The translations under genes were made by a program, and so were the position numbers. Positions 29,057 through 39,050 of a DNA stretch of 64,000 nucleotides are shown piece by piece (position 1 is the stretch's first letter; the number at the start of each line of letters is the position of its first letter). The stretch is from Neomegalonema sp. Lineage in GTDB: Bacteria; Pseudomonadota; Alphaproteobacteria; Rhodobacterales; Rhodobacteraceae. The stretch covers positions 1 to 64,000 of the forward strand of contig JALEGB010000012.1 in the NCBI GenBank assembly GCA_022760355.1, given 5' to 3'. The notes beneath the pieces were generated by a model. The model made no database searches, was not told the origin of the DNA, and saw nothing but the letters and a program-made list of their open reading frames with translations.

Positions 29057-29679
29057 GCCGGCGGCTGAAACGCGGGGACAAAATCGTCGTCGCGACACAC
29101 AATGCAGGCAAGCTGCGCGAGATCCGCGCGCTTGTCGAGCCCTACGGTATCGAGGCCGTCTCCGCCGCTGAGTTCGGGCTGGCTGCGCCAGAGGAAACCG
29201 AGACGACGTTCGAGGGGAATGCGCTGATCAAAGCGCGGGCGGCCGCGCAGCAGGCGAGGCTGCCTGCGCTCGCGGATGATTCGGGTCTTAGCGTCGATGC
29301 GATTGGCGGCGCGCCGGGCGTCTACACCGCGGATTGGGCCGAAACCCCTGCGGGGCGGGACTTTGGGCTCGCCATGCGGCGGCTTCATAGCGAGCTGCAG
29401 GCCGCCGGAGCGGCCGAGCCTTGGGCGGCGCGGTTCAACAGCGCGCTCGCGGTCGCGTGGCCCGACGGCGAGGAAATTGTATTTCTAGGTCAGGTTGAGG
29501 GGCGAATCAGCTGGCCGCCTCGCGGTGATCAGGGCTTTGGGTATGATCCTGTTTTCGTCCGCGCGGGCGAAACAGAAACGTTCGGTGAGATGTCGGCGGA
29601 CCGAAAGCAGGCGGATGATCATCGTTCGGACGCCTTTGCGAAGCTCTCCGCTGCGATTTTGGAGGAGGAGACTGAATGA
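29053..29679 (+). CDS. rdgB: XTP/dITP diphosphatase (RdgB/HAM1)
   Basis: [42 protein letters not shown]. Confidence 0.95.
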   Translation: MSRRLKRGDKIVVATHNAGKLREIRALVEPYGIEAVSAAEFGLAAPEETETTFEGNALIKARAAAQQARLPALADDSGLSVDAIGGAPGVYTADWAETPAGRDFGLAMRRLHSELQAAGAAEPWAARFNSALAVAWPDGEEIVFLGQVEGRISWPPRGDQGFGYDPVFVRAGETETFGEMSADRKQADDHRSDAFAKLSAAILEEETE

Positions 29680-30071
29680 GTCGTCGATTGATTTCGAGCG
29701 GGTCGCCCTTTGAGGCGCGAATCGGCTATAGCCGCGCTGTGGCGCATGAGACGCCAATGGGCGTCTGGGTGGCTGTGGCGGGCACAACCGGCTACGACTA
29801 CGCAAAAATGGAAATGCCCGAAGACCCCGCCGCACAGGCGCGCAATACGCTCGACACAATTGCAAAGGCTCTGGCGGAGGCGGGTTGCGGCCTCGAGCAT
29901 GTCTATCGCGTGCGCTACTATCTGACTGACAATGCTTACGCCGATCAGATCATTCCTGTGCTCGGCCAAGTGTTTGGGGACATTCGGCCTGCAGCCACCA
30001 TGGTCATCTGCGACTTGACGACGCCAGAAATGAAAATTGAGATCGAAGCTGACGCGTTTAAGCCCGTCTGA
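29676..30071 (+). CDS. RidA family protein
   Basis: SGSPFEARIGYSRAVAHE...; VYRVRYYLTDNAYADQIIPVLGQVFGDIRPAATMVIC. Confidence 0.88.
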   Translation: MSRRLISSGSPFEARIGYSRAVAHETPMGVWVAVAGTTGYDYAKMEMPEDPAAQARNTLDTIAKALAEAGCGLEHVYRVRYYLTDNAYADQIIPVLGQVFGDIRPAATMVICDLTTPEMKIEIEADAFKPV

Positions 30072-30110
30072 TCCGCCTGTGGCGGAAGCGGTCGGCCCCA
30101 GGGAGGTAAG

Positions 30111-30803
30111 ATGCACTTGCGCTACGCGCCCATCATTGCGCTTCTGATCCTGCTCGTCGGGGGGCGGGCGCTGGCTGAAGACAAACCCGCCCCCGGTCCG
30201 GTGGTGAAGGCGCTCAACGCGACCTTGGCGGGGGTCGACTGGTCGCCTTTCCTACCGGCTTGGTTCGCAGATGATACGGCGGCGCCCAGCCTGGGGTTTG
30301 TCGCCCATCGCGCGTCTGTGGAGCTGCAAGGCGATCATCTGGCGGTGACGTTTATCACCAAGCTCGAAAGCTTCCACGGCAAGGCGAAGGTCAATGGCCA
30401 GGATTATTCCTCCGATGATGCGGATGCGCAAAGCTTCGTGCTGAAGGCGCGCTTGCCGCTTGCGGCCATTGGCGCGGTTCGGAAGCCGACGGAGCAAGCT
30501 TTTGTACGGTTGGGCGCGATCGGCGCCTCCGTGGATGCTGTGCGCTCGGCGAAGGCGCCGCTCGAAAGAGTCGGCTTCAAGGCGTTTCAAGTCGTGATCG
30601 AATGCGCTGATGGGGCGGAGTGCGTTCAGGTGTCCGTCAAGGGATCGGTGCTCAAGGGCGGCGTCGCCTCCGACGAGGGAGAGGAGCGCTACGCCACCAA
30701 AACATTGGAGCTGCTGGCGCCCGACGCCGCCACAATTCGGCGGATCCACGCGCTTGCGACGAAGCTGGTCCGGCCGAAGTCGGCGCCAAGCGGGGCTAAG
30801 TAG
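30111..30803 (+). CDS. Hypothetical periplasmic protein
   Basis: Signal peptide MHLRYAPIIALLILLVGGRALAED; clean ORF between ridA and hemW. Confidence 0.75.
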   Translation: MHLRYAPIIALLILLVGGRALAEDKPAPGPVVKALNATLAGVDWSPFLPAWFADDTAAPSLGFVAHRASVELQGDHLAVTFITKLESFHGKAKVNGQDYSSDDADAQSFVLKARLPLAAIGAVRKPTEQAFVRLGAIGASVDAVRSAKAPLERVGFKAFQVVIECADGAECVQVSVKGSVLKGGVASDEGEERYATKTLELLAPDAATIRRIHALATKLVRPKSAPSGAK

Positions 30804-30909
30804 CGTTAGACAAGATGATATCGGTTACGCGCCCGGTCGAGTGAGCCGCCGCGTCTGCAATGGCCCAAGGGCGGCGACGACGCCGGCCGATTGATCAAAC
30901 GGATCGCTT

Positions 30910-32124
30910 ATGCCCGCCCAACAGCTCGGCCCAGAAGCGCAGAACAGCCAGTCGATCGAGCTGGCGCCGGCCGATGATGATTGGCGCGTCGGCGGATTTG
31001 GCGTCTATGTGCATTGGCCGTTCTGCCAGTCCAAATGCCCCTATTGCGATTTCAACAGTCATGTTTGGGCGGAGATTGATCAATCGCGCTGGCGGCGGGC
31101 GTTGATCGCGGAGTTGGGCGCGGCCCATGCCGCGGCGCCGGATCGGGTGGCGGAGACCGTATTCTTTGGCGGGGGCACCCCGTCTTTGATGGCGCCGGAA
31201 ACGGTCGCCGCGGTCATCGAAGAGATTGATCGTTTGTGGGGTTTGGCGCCAGACGCGGAAGTGAGTTTGGAGGCGAACCCGACCAGCATTGAGGCCGGGC
31301 GCTTCGCCGGCTATGCGCAAGCCGGCGTGAACCGCGTGTCGATGGGCGCGCAAGCTCTGAATGACGCCGACTTGAAGGCGCTTGGCCGGTTGCACAGCGT
31401 CGCCGAAGCTCGGGCGGCGTTCGACATTGCGCGCCAGCAGTTCGATCGGGTCAGCTTTGATTTGATCTATGCGCGCGTCGGGCAGGAGCCGACGGCCTGG
31501 CGGCAAGAATTGCGCGAGGCGCTGGGGATGGCGATTGATCATCTCTCACTCTATCAGCTGACGATCGAGGCCGGTACGCGGTTCGGCGATTTGTATGAGC
31601 GCGGCCGGCTGTCGCCGCCGCCCGATCATGCTTCGGCCGAGATGTATGAGATCACGCAGGAGCTGTGCGACGCCGCCGGAATGCCGGCCTACGAAATATC
31701 CAACCATGCCGCGCCGGGGGCGGAGTGCCGGCACAATTTGGTTTACTGGCGCTATGGCGATTATGCGGGCGTCGGGCCGGGCGCGCATGGCCGCCTGACC
31801 CAAGACGCCGGGCGTATGGCCACGGCGACAATTCGCGATCCCGCCGAATGGCTGGCGACGGTAGAGCAAAAGGGCGCTGGGTGGTCGGAGTGGGAACAGC
31901 TGTCTTGCGCTGCGCAAGGGACCGAAATGCTGCTGATGGGGATGCGCTTGCGGGAGGGGGTCGCGGTTGATCGCTACGCGCAGCTGACGGGCGTCCCTCT
32001 CGATCGAGCGGCAGTGGCGCGGTTGCAGACCTCCGGCCTGATCGAAAGTGACGGCGATCGGATGCGCGCGACGGCGCAGGGCCGGATCTTGCTGGATGCG
32101 GTTCTCCGCGAGTTGCTGACGTAA
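30910..32124 (+). CDS. hemW: Radical SAM family heme chaperone HemW
   Basis: FGVYVHWPFCQSKCPYCDFNSH; VFFGGGTPSLM; GAQALNDADLKALGRLH. Confidence 0.95.
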   Translation: MPAQQLGPEAQNSQSIELAPADDDWRVGGFGVYVHWPFCQSKCPYCDFNSHVWAEIDQSRWRRALIAELGAAHAAAPDRVAETVFFGGGTPSLMAPETVAAVIEEIDRLWGLAPDAEVSLEANPTSIEAGRFAGYAQAGVNRVSMGAQALNDADLKALGRLHSVAEARAAFDIARQQFDRVSFDLIYARVGQEPTAWRQELREALGMAIDHLSLYQLTIEAGTRFGDLYERGRLSPPPDHASAEMYEITQELCDAAGMPAYEISNHAAPGAECRHNLVYWRYGDYAGVGPGAHGRLTQDAGRMATATIRDPAEWLATVEQKGAGWSEWEQLSCAAQGTEMLLMGMRLREGVAVDRYAQLTGVPLDRAAVARLQTSGLIESDGDRMRATAQGRILLDAVLRELLT

Positions 32125-32148
32125 CCTCGGCGCGGCTGTCCCCGCCGC

Positions 32149-32940
32149 TTAACCAAGCAGCCCGGAGACGCCGTCCCACAGCATCTTGACGCCAGCCAAT
32201 AGCACGGCGGCGTTCATCAGCGGGTAGAAGATCCGGGCGTGCATGCGCTTGACGATCGCCGCGCCGGCGAAAGTCGAGACCACCGCGACGGGCGATAGGA
32301 TCAGCGCCGATTTGAGCGCATCCAGATCCAACTCGCCCAACGCGATATAGGGCGCGACCTTAATCACATTCACGATGGCGAAAAACATCACCGAAGTGCC
32401 GGTGAACAGCTTCGGGTCAAGCCCGAGCGGCAGGGTGTAGATTTGATAGGGCGGCCCCCCCGCATGCGCGACGAAGCTGGTGAAGCCCGCGACGGAGCCC
32501 CAGCTGGCGGCGGCGAGCGGGCGCTGTCGGCGCGGCGCGGCGGGCTGGCTGCGGATCAGCGACGCGGCGTAGCGCGCGACATACGCCATTGCGACCAGGC
32601 CGACCATCAGCTTCACCGCGGCGTCGGACACATAGGACGCTGTTGCGGCGGCGGCGGCGATGCCGACCAATGCGCCGGGGATCATCGTTCGCAGGATCGA
32701 GCGGTCAAAATAGCGCCGCCAAGCCCAAAGGCCGACGGCGTCCATACTCAGCAAGATCGGCAGCAGCAGCGCTGCGGCCTGCAAGGGCGGCATGACAAAG
32801 GAAAGGGTTGGCACGCCCAGCACTCCGAGCGTGCCGCCCATGCCGCCTTTGCCCAGCCCCACGAGGAAAACGCCCAGCGCAGCCACAATAAAGACCCGCG
32901 CGTCGGCGAGCACGGGCGCATCCGATAAAAGCGATATCAT
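32149..32940 (-). CDS. TauE/SafE family sulfite exporter-like permease
   Basis: GLGKGGMGGTLGVLGVPTLSFVMPP; SFVAHAGGPPYQIYTLP. Confidence 0.9.
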   Translation of the reverse strand: MISLLSDAPVLADARVFIVAALGVFLVGLGKGGMGGTLGVLGVPTLSFVMPPLQAAALLLPILLSMDAVGLWAWRRYFDRSILRTMIPGALVGIAAAAATASYVSDAAVKLMVGLVAMAYVARYAASLIRSQPAAPRRQRPLAAASWGSVAGFTSFVAHAGGPPYQIYTLPLGLDPKLFTGTSVMFFAIVNVIKVAPYIALGELDLDALKSALILSPVAVVSTFAGAAIVKRMHARIFYPLMNAAVLLAGVKMLWDGVSGLLG

Positions 32941-32973
32941 TGAGGCCTCACCGATCTGGCGCGCCTATACCGG

Positions 32974-34167
32974 TCAAAGCCCGACCTTTTCCCGCCGTCC
33001 GCGTTCTGTTGCGCTTTTCAGCTGGCCGCAGGCGGCGAAGATGTCGCGCCCGCGCGGCGTGCGAACGGGGCTCGCATAGCCGGCGCGGTTGACGATTTCC
33101 GCAAAGGCTTCGATCCGCGCCCAGTCTGAGCATTCATAAGGCGCGCCGGGCCAAGGGTTGAACGGGATCAAATTGATCTTCGCCGGAATGCCGGAAATCA
33201 GTTTCACCAGCGCACGCGCGTCGGCGTCGCTGTCATTCACCCCTTTGAGCATCACATATTCAAAGGTGATCCGCTCAGCATTCGAAAGCCGCGGATAGTC
33301 TCGGCAGGCCTGCATCAGATCCTTCAGCGGCCATTTGCGGTTGATCGGCACCAGCACGTCGCGCAGCTCGTCATTCACAGCGTGGAGCGATATCGCCAGC
33401 AAGCAGCCGATCTCCTCGCCCGCGCGCTGCATGGCGGGAACCACACCGCTGGTCGAAAGGGTGATTCGCCGCCGCGACAGGCTAAGGCCCTCATGGTCCA
33501 TGATAATCTTCAGCCCATCGCGAACGCCGTCAAAATTATACAGCGGCTCGCCCATGCCCATCATCACGATGTTGGACAGCAGCCGCTTCTCCTGCGCCGG
33601 TCCGGCCTTTGCGCCCGCGTCGGGCCATTCGCCCAGATCGTCCCGACAGACGAGCACCTGGCCGACGATCTCCGCCGCCGAAAGATTGCGTACGAGTTTC
33701 TGTGTCCCGGTGTGGCAGAACGGGCAGGTCAGCGTGCAGCCAACCTGGCTTGAAACGCAAAGCGTGCCGCGGTCTTCCTCCGGAATATAAACCGCTTCAA
33801 CCTCATGCCCGCCATCAATGCGCAACAGATACTTTCGGGTCCCGTCATTCGAAATCTGTCGCGAGCTGATTTCCGGTCGGCGGATGTCAAACAACGCGGC
33901 GAGATCGGCTCGGAAGCCTTTGGCGAGATCTGTCATCTCCTCAAAGCCGCGCGCGCCGCGGCCATAGAGCCAGCGCCACATCTGATCTGCGCGCATCTTC
34001 GCCTGACGTTCCGCCGCGCCGGCCGAGACGGCGGCGGCGCCGAGTTCGGCACGGTTCATGCCGATAATGTTCGGCCGAAGGCCCTCTGCGTCCGCCGCCT
34101 TACGAGGTATCGGCGCAACTTCGGGCGTGATTGGCGGCGTTGGCTGAGGGCTGGGCGCTTCGTTCAT
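32974..34167 (-). CDS. rlmN: Dual-specificity rRNA/tRNA methyltransferase RlmN
   Basis: [52 protein letters not shown]. Confidence 0.96.
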   Translation of the reverse strand: MNEAPSPQPTPPITPEVAPIPRKAADAEGLRPNIIGMNRAELGAAAVSAGAAERQAKMRADQMWRWLYGRGARGFEEMTDLAKGFRADLAALFDIRRPEISSRQISNDGTRKYLLRIDGGHEVEAVYIPEEDRGTLCVSSQVGCTLTCPFCHTGTQKLVRNLSAAEIVGQVLVCRDDLGEWPDAGAKAGPAQEKRLLSNIVMMGMGEPLYNFDGVRDGLKIIMDHEGLSLSRRRITLSTSGVVPAMQRAGEEIGCLLAISLHAVNDELRDVLVPINRKWPLKDLMQACRDYPRLSNAERITFEYVMLKGVNDSDADARALVKLISGIPAKINLIPFNPWPGAPYECSDWARIEAFAEIVNRAGYASPVRTPRGRDIFAACGQLKSATERGRREKVGL

Positions 34168-34700
34168 TTGCAGGCCGCCGCGACTGCCGTGATCGACGCG
34201 GAAAAGCCGATCAGCGAGTATTCGTCCACAACCTTGGTGCCGCGCTTGGACGTCGCCGTCACGATCGCCTTGGAGCCTTTCTTCATTGCGGCGATTACAT
34301 CTTTGTCTTTCTCAGGCGTCGCAAGCCACGCGACTTCGCCCGAAGTGAAAAGCTCAAAGTTCTGCTGGCCAACGCTGAGCGTAATGGCTTGGCCGGCGTC
34401 GGCTGGGAAGCCCAGGCGGATGCTGACTTCATTTTTCACTTTGTCGCCCGGGTAGGTCGCTATCAGCAGAAACGTGTCGCCGCGTGTAATCTTGTCCACC
34501 GGTTTGCCGGAGCGAAACGCGTCCGTCTGGCGTGGCGGCGTCGCGGCGTAGCAATATTTGCCGGAGCCTTTGCCATCGACAAAGACAGACCAGTCACGGT
34601 GCGACTCTTGGGCGGGCAGTTGGTCCTGCCCATATGCGGCGGGGGCGAACGCGGCGATAGCGGCGCAGAAGGCGGCGACTTGATAAGCTTGTTTGATCAT
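34164..34700 (-). CDS. Invasion-associated locus B family protein
   Basis: [23 protein letters not shown]...; signal peptide; 178 aa. Confidence 0.75.
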   Translation of the reverse strand: MIKQAYQVAAFCAAIAAFAPAAYGQDQLPAQESHRDWSVFVDGKGSGKYCYAATPPRQTDAFRSGKPVDKITRGDTFLLIATYPGDKVKNEVSIRLGFPADAGQAITLSVGQQNFELFTSGEVAWLATPEKDKDVIAAMKKGSKAIVTATSKRGTKVVDEYSLIGFSASITAVAAACK

Positions 34701-34916
34701 ATCGTCTTCGTTCGGTTGGCGACGAGTTGACGCCGCTCGGATGAAACCTTTGCGAACCTTGCTGGTTCGACGTTAAATGCGCGCTGACGGCGACAACTTG
34801 CAGCGAGCGCCTCCACATAAGGAGGTTCGGCGCTGGGCCGTCTGTGACGTCAACGCGCCTGCTGCGCGCAACACAGTACGCGCTTTGAGGCGCTTACATA
34901 GCATTCCGGAGCCGCT

Positions 34917-35534
34917 TTGACAGCAGGGTCTCGCATAACCGACAGCAGCGCGGAAGCGCCGCCTTGCGCGGGGCCTTCTGATGAGGAGCTGTTGGCGCGG
35001 ATCGGGGCGCAGCGTGATCGCGAAGCGTTCCGAATGTTCTATGAACGCTATGCGCAGAAGTTGCGCGCGTTCATGATTCGAGCCGAAGTGAACGTTGGCG
35101 AGGCTGAGGAGGCCGCGCAGGAAGCGTTGATTGCGGTTTGGCGGCGCGCCGAGACATTCGATCCGACCCGTGCGTCGGCTGCGGCGTGGCTTTATACGAT
35201 TGCGCGCAACCGCCGGATTGATTTGGCGCGTCGTTGGGCGCGGCCGCAGCCGGATCCGGACGATCCGACATACCGACCGGATCCGCCAAAAACTGCGGAA
35301 GCGTCGGTCGGAGAGGCTCGGCGCGACGTTGCGGTTCGCGCGGCGATTCTAAAGCTGAGCGATGAGCAGCAGGCCGTCGTACGCTTGTCATTCTTTGACG
35401 GCCTGTCGCATCTGGAGATTGCGCAGGAGCTTGGTCTGCCGCTTGGGACCGTCAAATCGAGGCTTCGTTTAGCTTTCCAGCGGTTACGGACGGAGCTTGG
35501 ATTAAGCTTTCAGAGTGAAATTGACGGCGATTAG
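34917..35534 (+). CDS. ECF-type RNA polymerase sigma factor
   Basis: FRMFYERYAQKLRAFM (region 2); RLAFQRLRTELG and HLEIAQELGLPLGTVKSRLR (region 4); TTG start in track. Confidence 0.92.
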   Translation: MTAGSRITDSSAEAPPCAGPSDEELLARIGAQRDREAFRMFYERYAQKLRAFMIRAEVNVGEAEEAAQEALIAVWRRAETFDPTRASAAAWLYTIARNRRIDLARRWARPQPDPDDPTYRPDPPKTAEASVGEARRDVAVRAAILKLSDEQQAVVRLSFFDGLSHLEIAQELGLPLGTVKSRLRLAFQRLRTELGLSFQSEIDGD

Positions 35535-35712
35535 ATCGCTGACGCGAGAAGCCTCAACCATGTATTAAGTGATATGTTGATCAGCGTTAGATAAGATTAA
35601 TAATTCGCTGATGGTGTTTTCTAATTTTGCTGGTTGTTAGCTGTGATCACCAATTATCAATTTGTTTTCCGTAGCGTGTACGCATCGTTTAACGCTTTGG
35701 GCGGAGTAAACC

Positions 35713-36819
35713 GTGCGCGTTGTCAAATTTCTGATCCTCGGGGCGGCTGTGGCGGCTGGCGTGGGCGCGATTGCGCTGGTCCAGGGCGAGATTAAGCGCG
35801 CCCGTATGGCGGCGCCCGCGCCGGAGGCGACGCCGGCTGCGCCAAAAATCGAAAAAACTCAAGTTCTTGTAGCTGCAAAGCTGCTAAAGCGCGGTCACAT
35901 TCTACGCGATGACGACCTCGAATGGCGCGATTGGCCGAAGGAGATGGTCGCCGAGACCTTCATCACCCGGCGGGCCGGCGCCGAGGGAGGATTCGTCGGC
36001 GCTGTGGTCAAGACCAGCCTGGCGAAGGGTGAGCCAGTTCTGCCGACAAAGATCGTTAAGCTCAATCATCCCGGCGCGTTGGCGGCAATGCTGCGACCCG
36101 GGTTGCGCGGCTATTCGATCAAGATGCAGCAGGAAACCGGGGTTGGCGGTTTTATCGCGCCGGGCAACTACGTCGATATCATCTTGACGCGCAAGCACGA
36201 TCTGGATGTCCGGCAGGCGGATGGAAGCAAGTCCGTCAAGTCGATTATCTTGACCGATACGCTGCTGCGCACCGTGCGCGTTCTGGCGGTTGACGATCAG
36301 TTGGATGATGAGGGCGACGCGCATTTTGACATGAAGCGGACGGTGACGCTGGAGGTGACGCCTGTTCAGGCGGAACTGCTGGCGCTGGCGGAGCGCGCTG
36401 GTCGGGTCAGTCTGGCGCTGCGCAGCATCGCTGAGCTGGTCGACGAAAATGGCAAAGCGAAAGTGGATCCGATGCCGGTGCTGGCGGTGGATCTCGCAAC
36501 CTTCACCGGCGCCGCATTGGGGGGGATTACGACCTCCGATCGCGGCGCGCCCAAGCCCACCGTCTCTGAGGCTCGCCGTCCTGCGCCGCCGCCCGCGCCG
36601 ATCATCAAAGTTGCGCCGACCCCCGCGCCGGCGCCGCCGCGCGCGCCGTCCGCCGTCACCATTCTGCGCTATACGACGCTGAGTGAGACGAAAGTTGACG
36701 CGCCAGCCGATCCGGCGGCGGACAATCGGTCAGTCGGACCGTCCGTCAAGCGCGGCCCAAGAGATCCCCAAGCCAGAAGGCGCGCTGGCGAAGCGCCAGC
36801 GCCAGCCCCGTCCCATTAA
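35713..36819 (+). CDS. cpaB: Flp pilus assembly protein CpaB
   Basis: N-terminal TM; VLVAAKLLKRGHILRDDDLEWRDWP (SAF); GYSIKMQQETGVGGFIAPGNYVDIILTR; GTG start. Confidence 0.93.
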   Translation: MRVVKFLILGAAVAAGVGAIALVQGEIKRARMAAPAPEATPAAPKIEKTQVLVAAKLLKRGHILRDDDLEWRDWPKEMVAETFITRRAGAEGGFVGAVVKTSLAKGEPVLPTKIVKLNHPGALAAMLRPGLRGYSIKMQQETGVGGFIAPGNYVDIILTRKHDLDVRQADGSKSVKSIILTDTLLRTVRVLAVDDQLDDEGDAHFDMKRTVTLEVTPVQAELLALAERAGRVSLALRSIAELVDENGKAKVDPMPVLAVDLATFTGAALGGITTSDRGAPKPTVSEARRPAPPPAPIIKVAPTPAPAPPRAPSAVTILRYTTLSETKVDAPADPAADNRSVGPSVKRGPRDPQARRRAGEAPAPAPSH

Positions 36820-36836
36820 TCAGCGGAGCTGAGATC

Positions 36837-38309
36837 ATGAATGATGTTCGATCGAACGCGACAGTGGCCGCGCCGCGAAAAGGCGGGGTTGGGTTGGCCC
36901 TAATCGGGCTGTTGCTGTGTTTATGGGCGCCCCTGGCGTTGGCGAAGAGCTGGAAGGAAGTCTCCGGCGCTTGCTGCCGGGACGCGCAACGAATCACGAT
37001 CTACCTCGGTAAGGCCACGACCGCGCCGCTGCCAAAGGCGGCGGCCGACGTCGTTGTTTCAAACCCAAAGATTGTGGAGGTTGTTCTGCGGACCGCCACG
37101 CAGCCGGTGCTGTTCGGCATGCGGCTTGGTCAGGCGAACATTCTGTTTTTCGACGAAAAAAGTAAGCAGATCCGGGCGCTGGACGTGCGGGTGGAATATG
37201 ATGTCACGCTGCTGAACCAGACCATCCGTTCACAGTTTCCAGGCTCGCGCGTTGTGGCGAAATCGGTGCTGGGGGAGATTATTCTGGAGGGGGTTGTTCA
37301 AAACTCCCACGCGGCGAAAGGCATTGTGGATCTGGCGCAGCGCTTTGTCGCCGCCGCGCGGGCTTCGCGCAGCGCGGACGGCGCGGCGAAGGCCGTCGAC
37401 AAAGCCGCCACTGGCGTCGTCAGCCGGATCGCCGTGGCGAATGAAGAGCAGGTGCATCTGCGCGTCCGCGTTGCGGAGGTGAACCGCACGGTGCTGAAGC
37501 GCCTTGGGGTTGATTGGAATGCGGGACTGCAAAGCGCAACCCTATCCAGCACGCTGGTTTTGCGCGATGCGGCGCTTTCCGGCTTTCTCGCCGCGAAAGG
37601 GACCCAAATCGCGCTGGGCCCGGAGGTTCTGAGCAGCTTCTTAAAAGCGCTTGAGCAGCATTCGTTGGTCGCCACCCTTGCGGAGCCGAGCCTTACCGCC
37701 GTCTCCGGCGAAACCGCCAGTTTCCTGGCTGGCGGCGAATATCCGGTTCCGATCTCGGGGACCGACGGCACGGTCACGATTGAGTATAAAAAGTTCGGCG
37801 TCGGCCTGGATTTCACACCCGTGCTTTTGGATGACGGCCGCATCAGCCTCAAGGTGAAAACCGAGGTTTCCGACCTCACGACCAACGGCGCGATAACTGT
37901 CGGTACGGTCCAGGTTCAGGCGCTGACAGTGCGCCGGGCCGAAAGCACCGTTGAGCTTCCCTCCGGCGGCACGATTATGATCGCAGGGCTGATCAAGCAA
38001 AGCACCCGGCGGCTATCAGCCGGCCTGCCCGGGCTGCGCAGTCTGCCTGTCATCGGTCAGTTCTTTCGCAATGAAGAGGGCACGATCGACGAGACCGAGC
38101 TTGTGGTTCTCGTCACGCCCTATGTCGTTCGGCCAAGCGCGCCAAAACGCTTCGCGGCGCCGACCGACGGCTTCAAGCCCGCCAGCGATGTCGACATGTA
38201 CCTCTTCGGACGGCTGCACGCCGTGTATGGCGCTGGCCCGGAAGATGCGGCCCGCGTTCGGGCGCAAACCAAAAAAATGCCGACGCCGCTTGGCTTTATC
38301 ATGGAGTAG
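36837..38309 (+). CDS. cpaC: Type II/III secretin family protein CpaC/RcpA
   Basis: BON-like N-terminus; VQNSHAAKGIVDLAQRF; secretin domain ...GGTIMIAGLIKQSTRRLSAGLPGLRSLPVIGQFFR. Confidence 0.94.
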   Translation: MNDVRSNATVAAPRKGGVGLALIGLLLCLWAPLALAKSWKEVSGACCRDAQRITIYLGKATTAPLPKAAADVVVSNPKIVEVVLRTATQPVLFGMRLGQANILFFDEKSKQIRALDVRVEYDVTLLNQTIRSQFPGSRVVAKSVLGEIILEGVVQNSHAAKGIVDLAQRFVAAARASRSADGAAKAVDKAATGVVSRIAVANEEQVHLRVRVAEVNRTVLKRLGVDWNAGLQSATLSSTLVLRDAALSGFLAAKGTQIALGPEVLSSFLKALEQHSLVATLAEPSLTAVSGETASFLAGGEYPVPISGTDGTVTIEYKKFGVGLDFTPVLLDDGRISLKVKTEVSDLTTNGAITVGTVQVQALTVRRAESTVELPSGGTIMIAGLIKQSTRRLSAGLPGLRSLPVIGQFFRNEEGTIDETELVVLVTPYVVRPSAPKRFAAPTDGFKPASDVDMYLFGRLHAVYGAGPEDAARVRAQTKKMPTPLGFIME

Positions 38310-38339
38310 CCGGTGCGACCCTGGCGAGTGGAGAGCAGA

Positions 38340-39026
38340 ATGGCAGATGTGAGAACCGCGTCGTCTAACGTTCGGCCGCAGCGTTCGTTGGCGCGCCCCG
38401 CCCTTCTGGGCGCTGCGCTGCTTGCAGCGTGCGGGCTTGGAGGATGCGCTCAATTTGAAGGGGGCGGCCGCTATGATGCGGTCTACCCGATCAAGATCGA
38501 GGCGCAGCCCACAATTCTCAGGACGCCGAACGTTGCGCGACTGTCGGTGCGGGACGCGCGACGGATCGATGCGCTCGGGCGTGACTATCTTCGCCTCGGC
38601 AAGGGGCCAATCTCCATTGGCTGGCCAAAGGGCGCGAATGCGAGCGCCGCTGTCGGAAAAATTGCGAAGCGGCTTCATCGCGTCGGCGTTCCGCTCAGAT
38701 CTATCCGCCGCGGCGCCTATGATCCGGCGGAATATAAAAGCGCGGACATTTTGGTGTTCTTCACGCGGCCGACAGCAGTTGCGCAGCCCTGTCCACGCCT
38801 ATGGGGCGAGACGATTATGACGCCGCGCAACAGCGGTTCGGGACGGTTTGGCTGCTTCTATCAGCGCAATCTGGCCGCAATGGTGGCGGATCCGCGGGAT
38901 CTGGAGGCGCCGGCGCCGATGACGCTAGCGCCGGCTGGTCCGCGGCTGCGCGTTCATGCGGCGCACGAGATGGGGAAGATCACCAGCTCCGAAGAAAGCG
39001 CCAAATCCCTTGCCACAACAAAATAA
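38340..39026 (+). CDS. cpaD: Pilus assembly lipoprotein CpaD
   Basis: Lipobox LLAACGLGGC; position between cpaC and cpaE; RPTAVAQPCPRLWG. Confidence 0.85.
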   Translation: MADVRTASSNVRPQRSLARPALLGAALLAACGLGGCAQFEGGGRYDAVYPIKIEAQPTILRTPNVARLSVRDARRIDALGRDYLRLGKGPISIGWPKGANASAAVGKIAKRLHRVGVPLRSIRRGAYDPAEYKSADILVFFTRPTAVAQPCPRLWGETIMTPRNSGSGRFGCFYQRNLAAMVADPRDLEAPAPMTLAPAGPRLRVHAAHEMGKITSSEESAKSLATTK

Positions 39027-39050
39027 ACGCAGCGCTGCGGCGTTGTAGGA

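Noticed and set aside
35535-35712. CtrA sites (TTAA-N7-TTAA) upstream of cpaB
   Set aside because: Only half sites or wrong spacing seen (e.g. TTAGATAAGATTAA); not enough to call.
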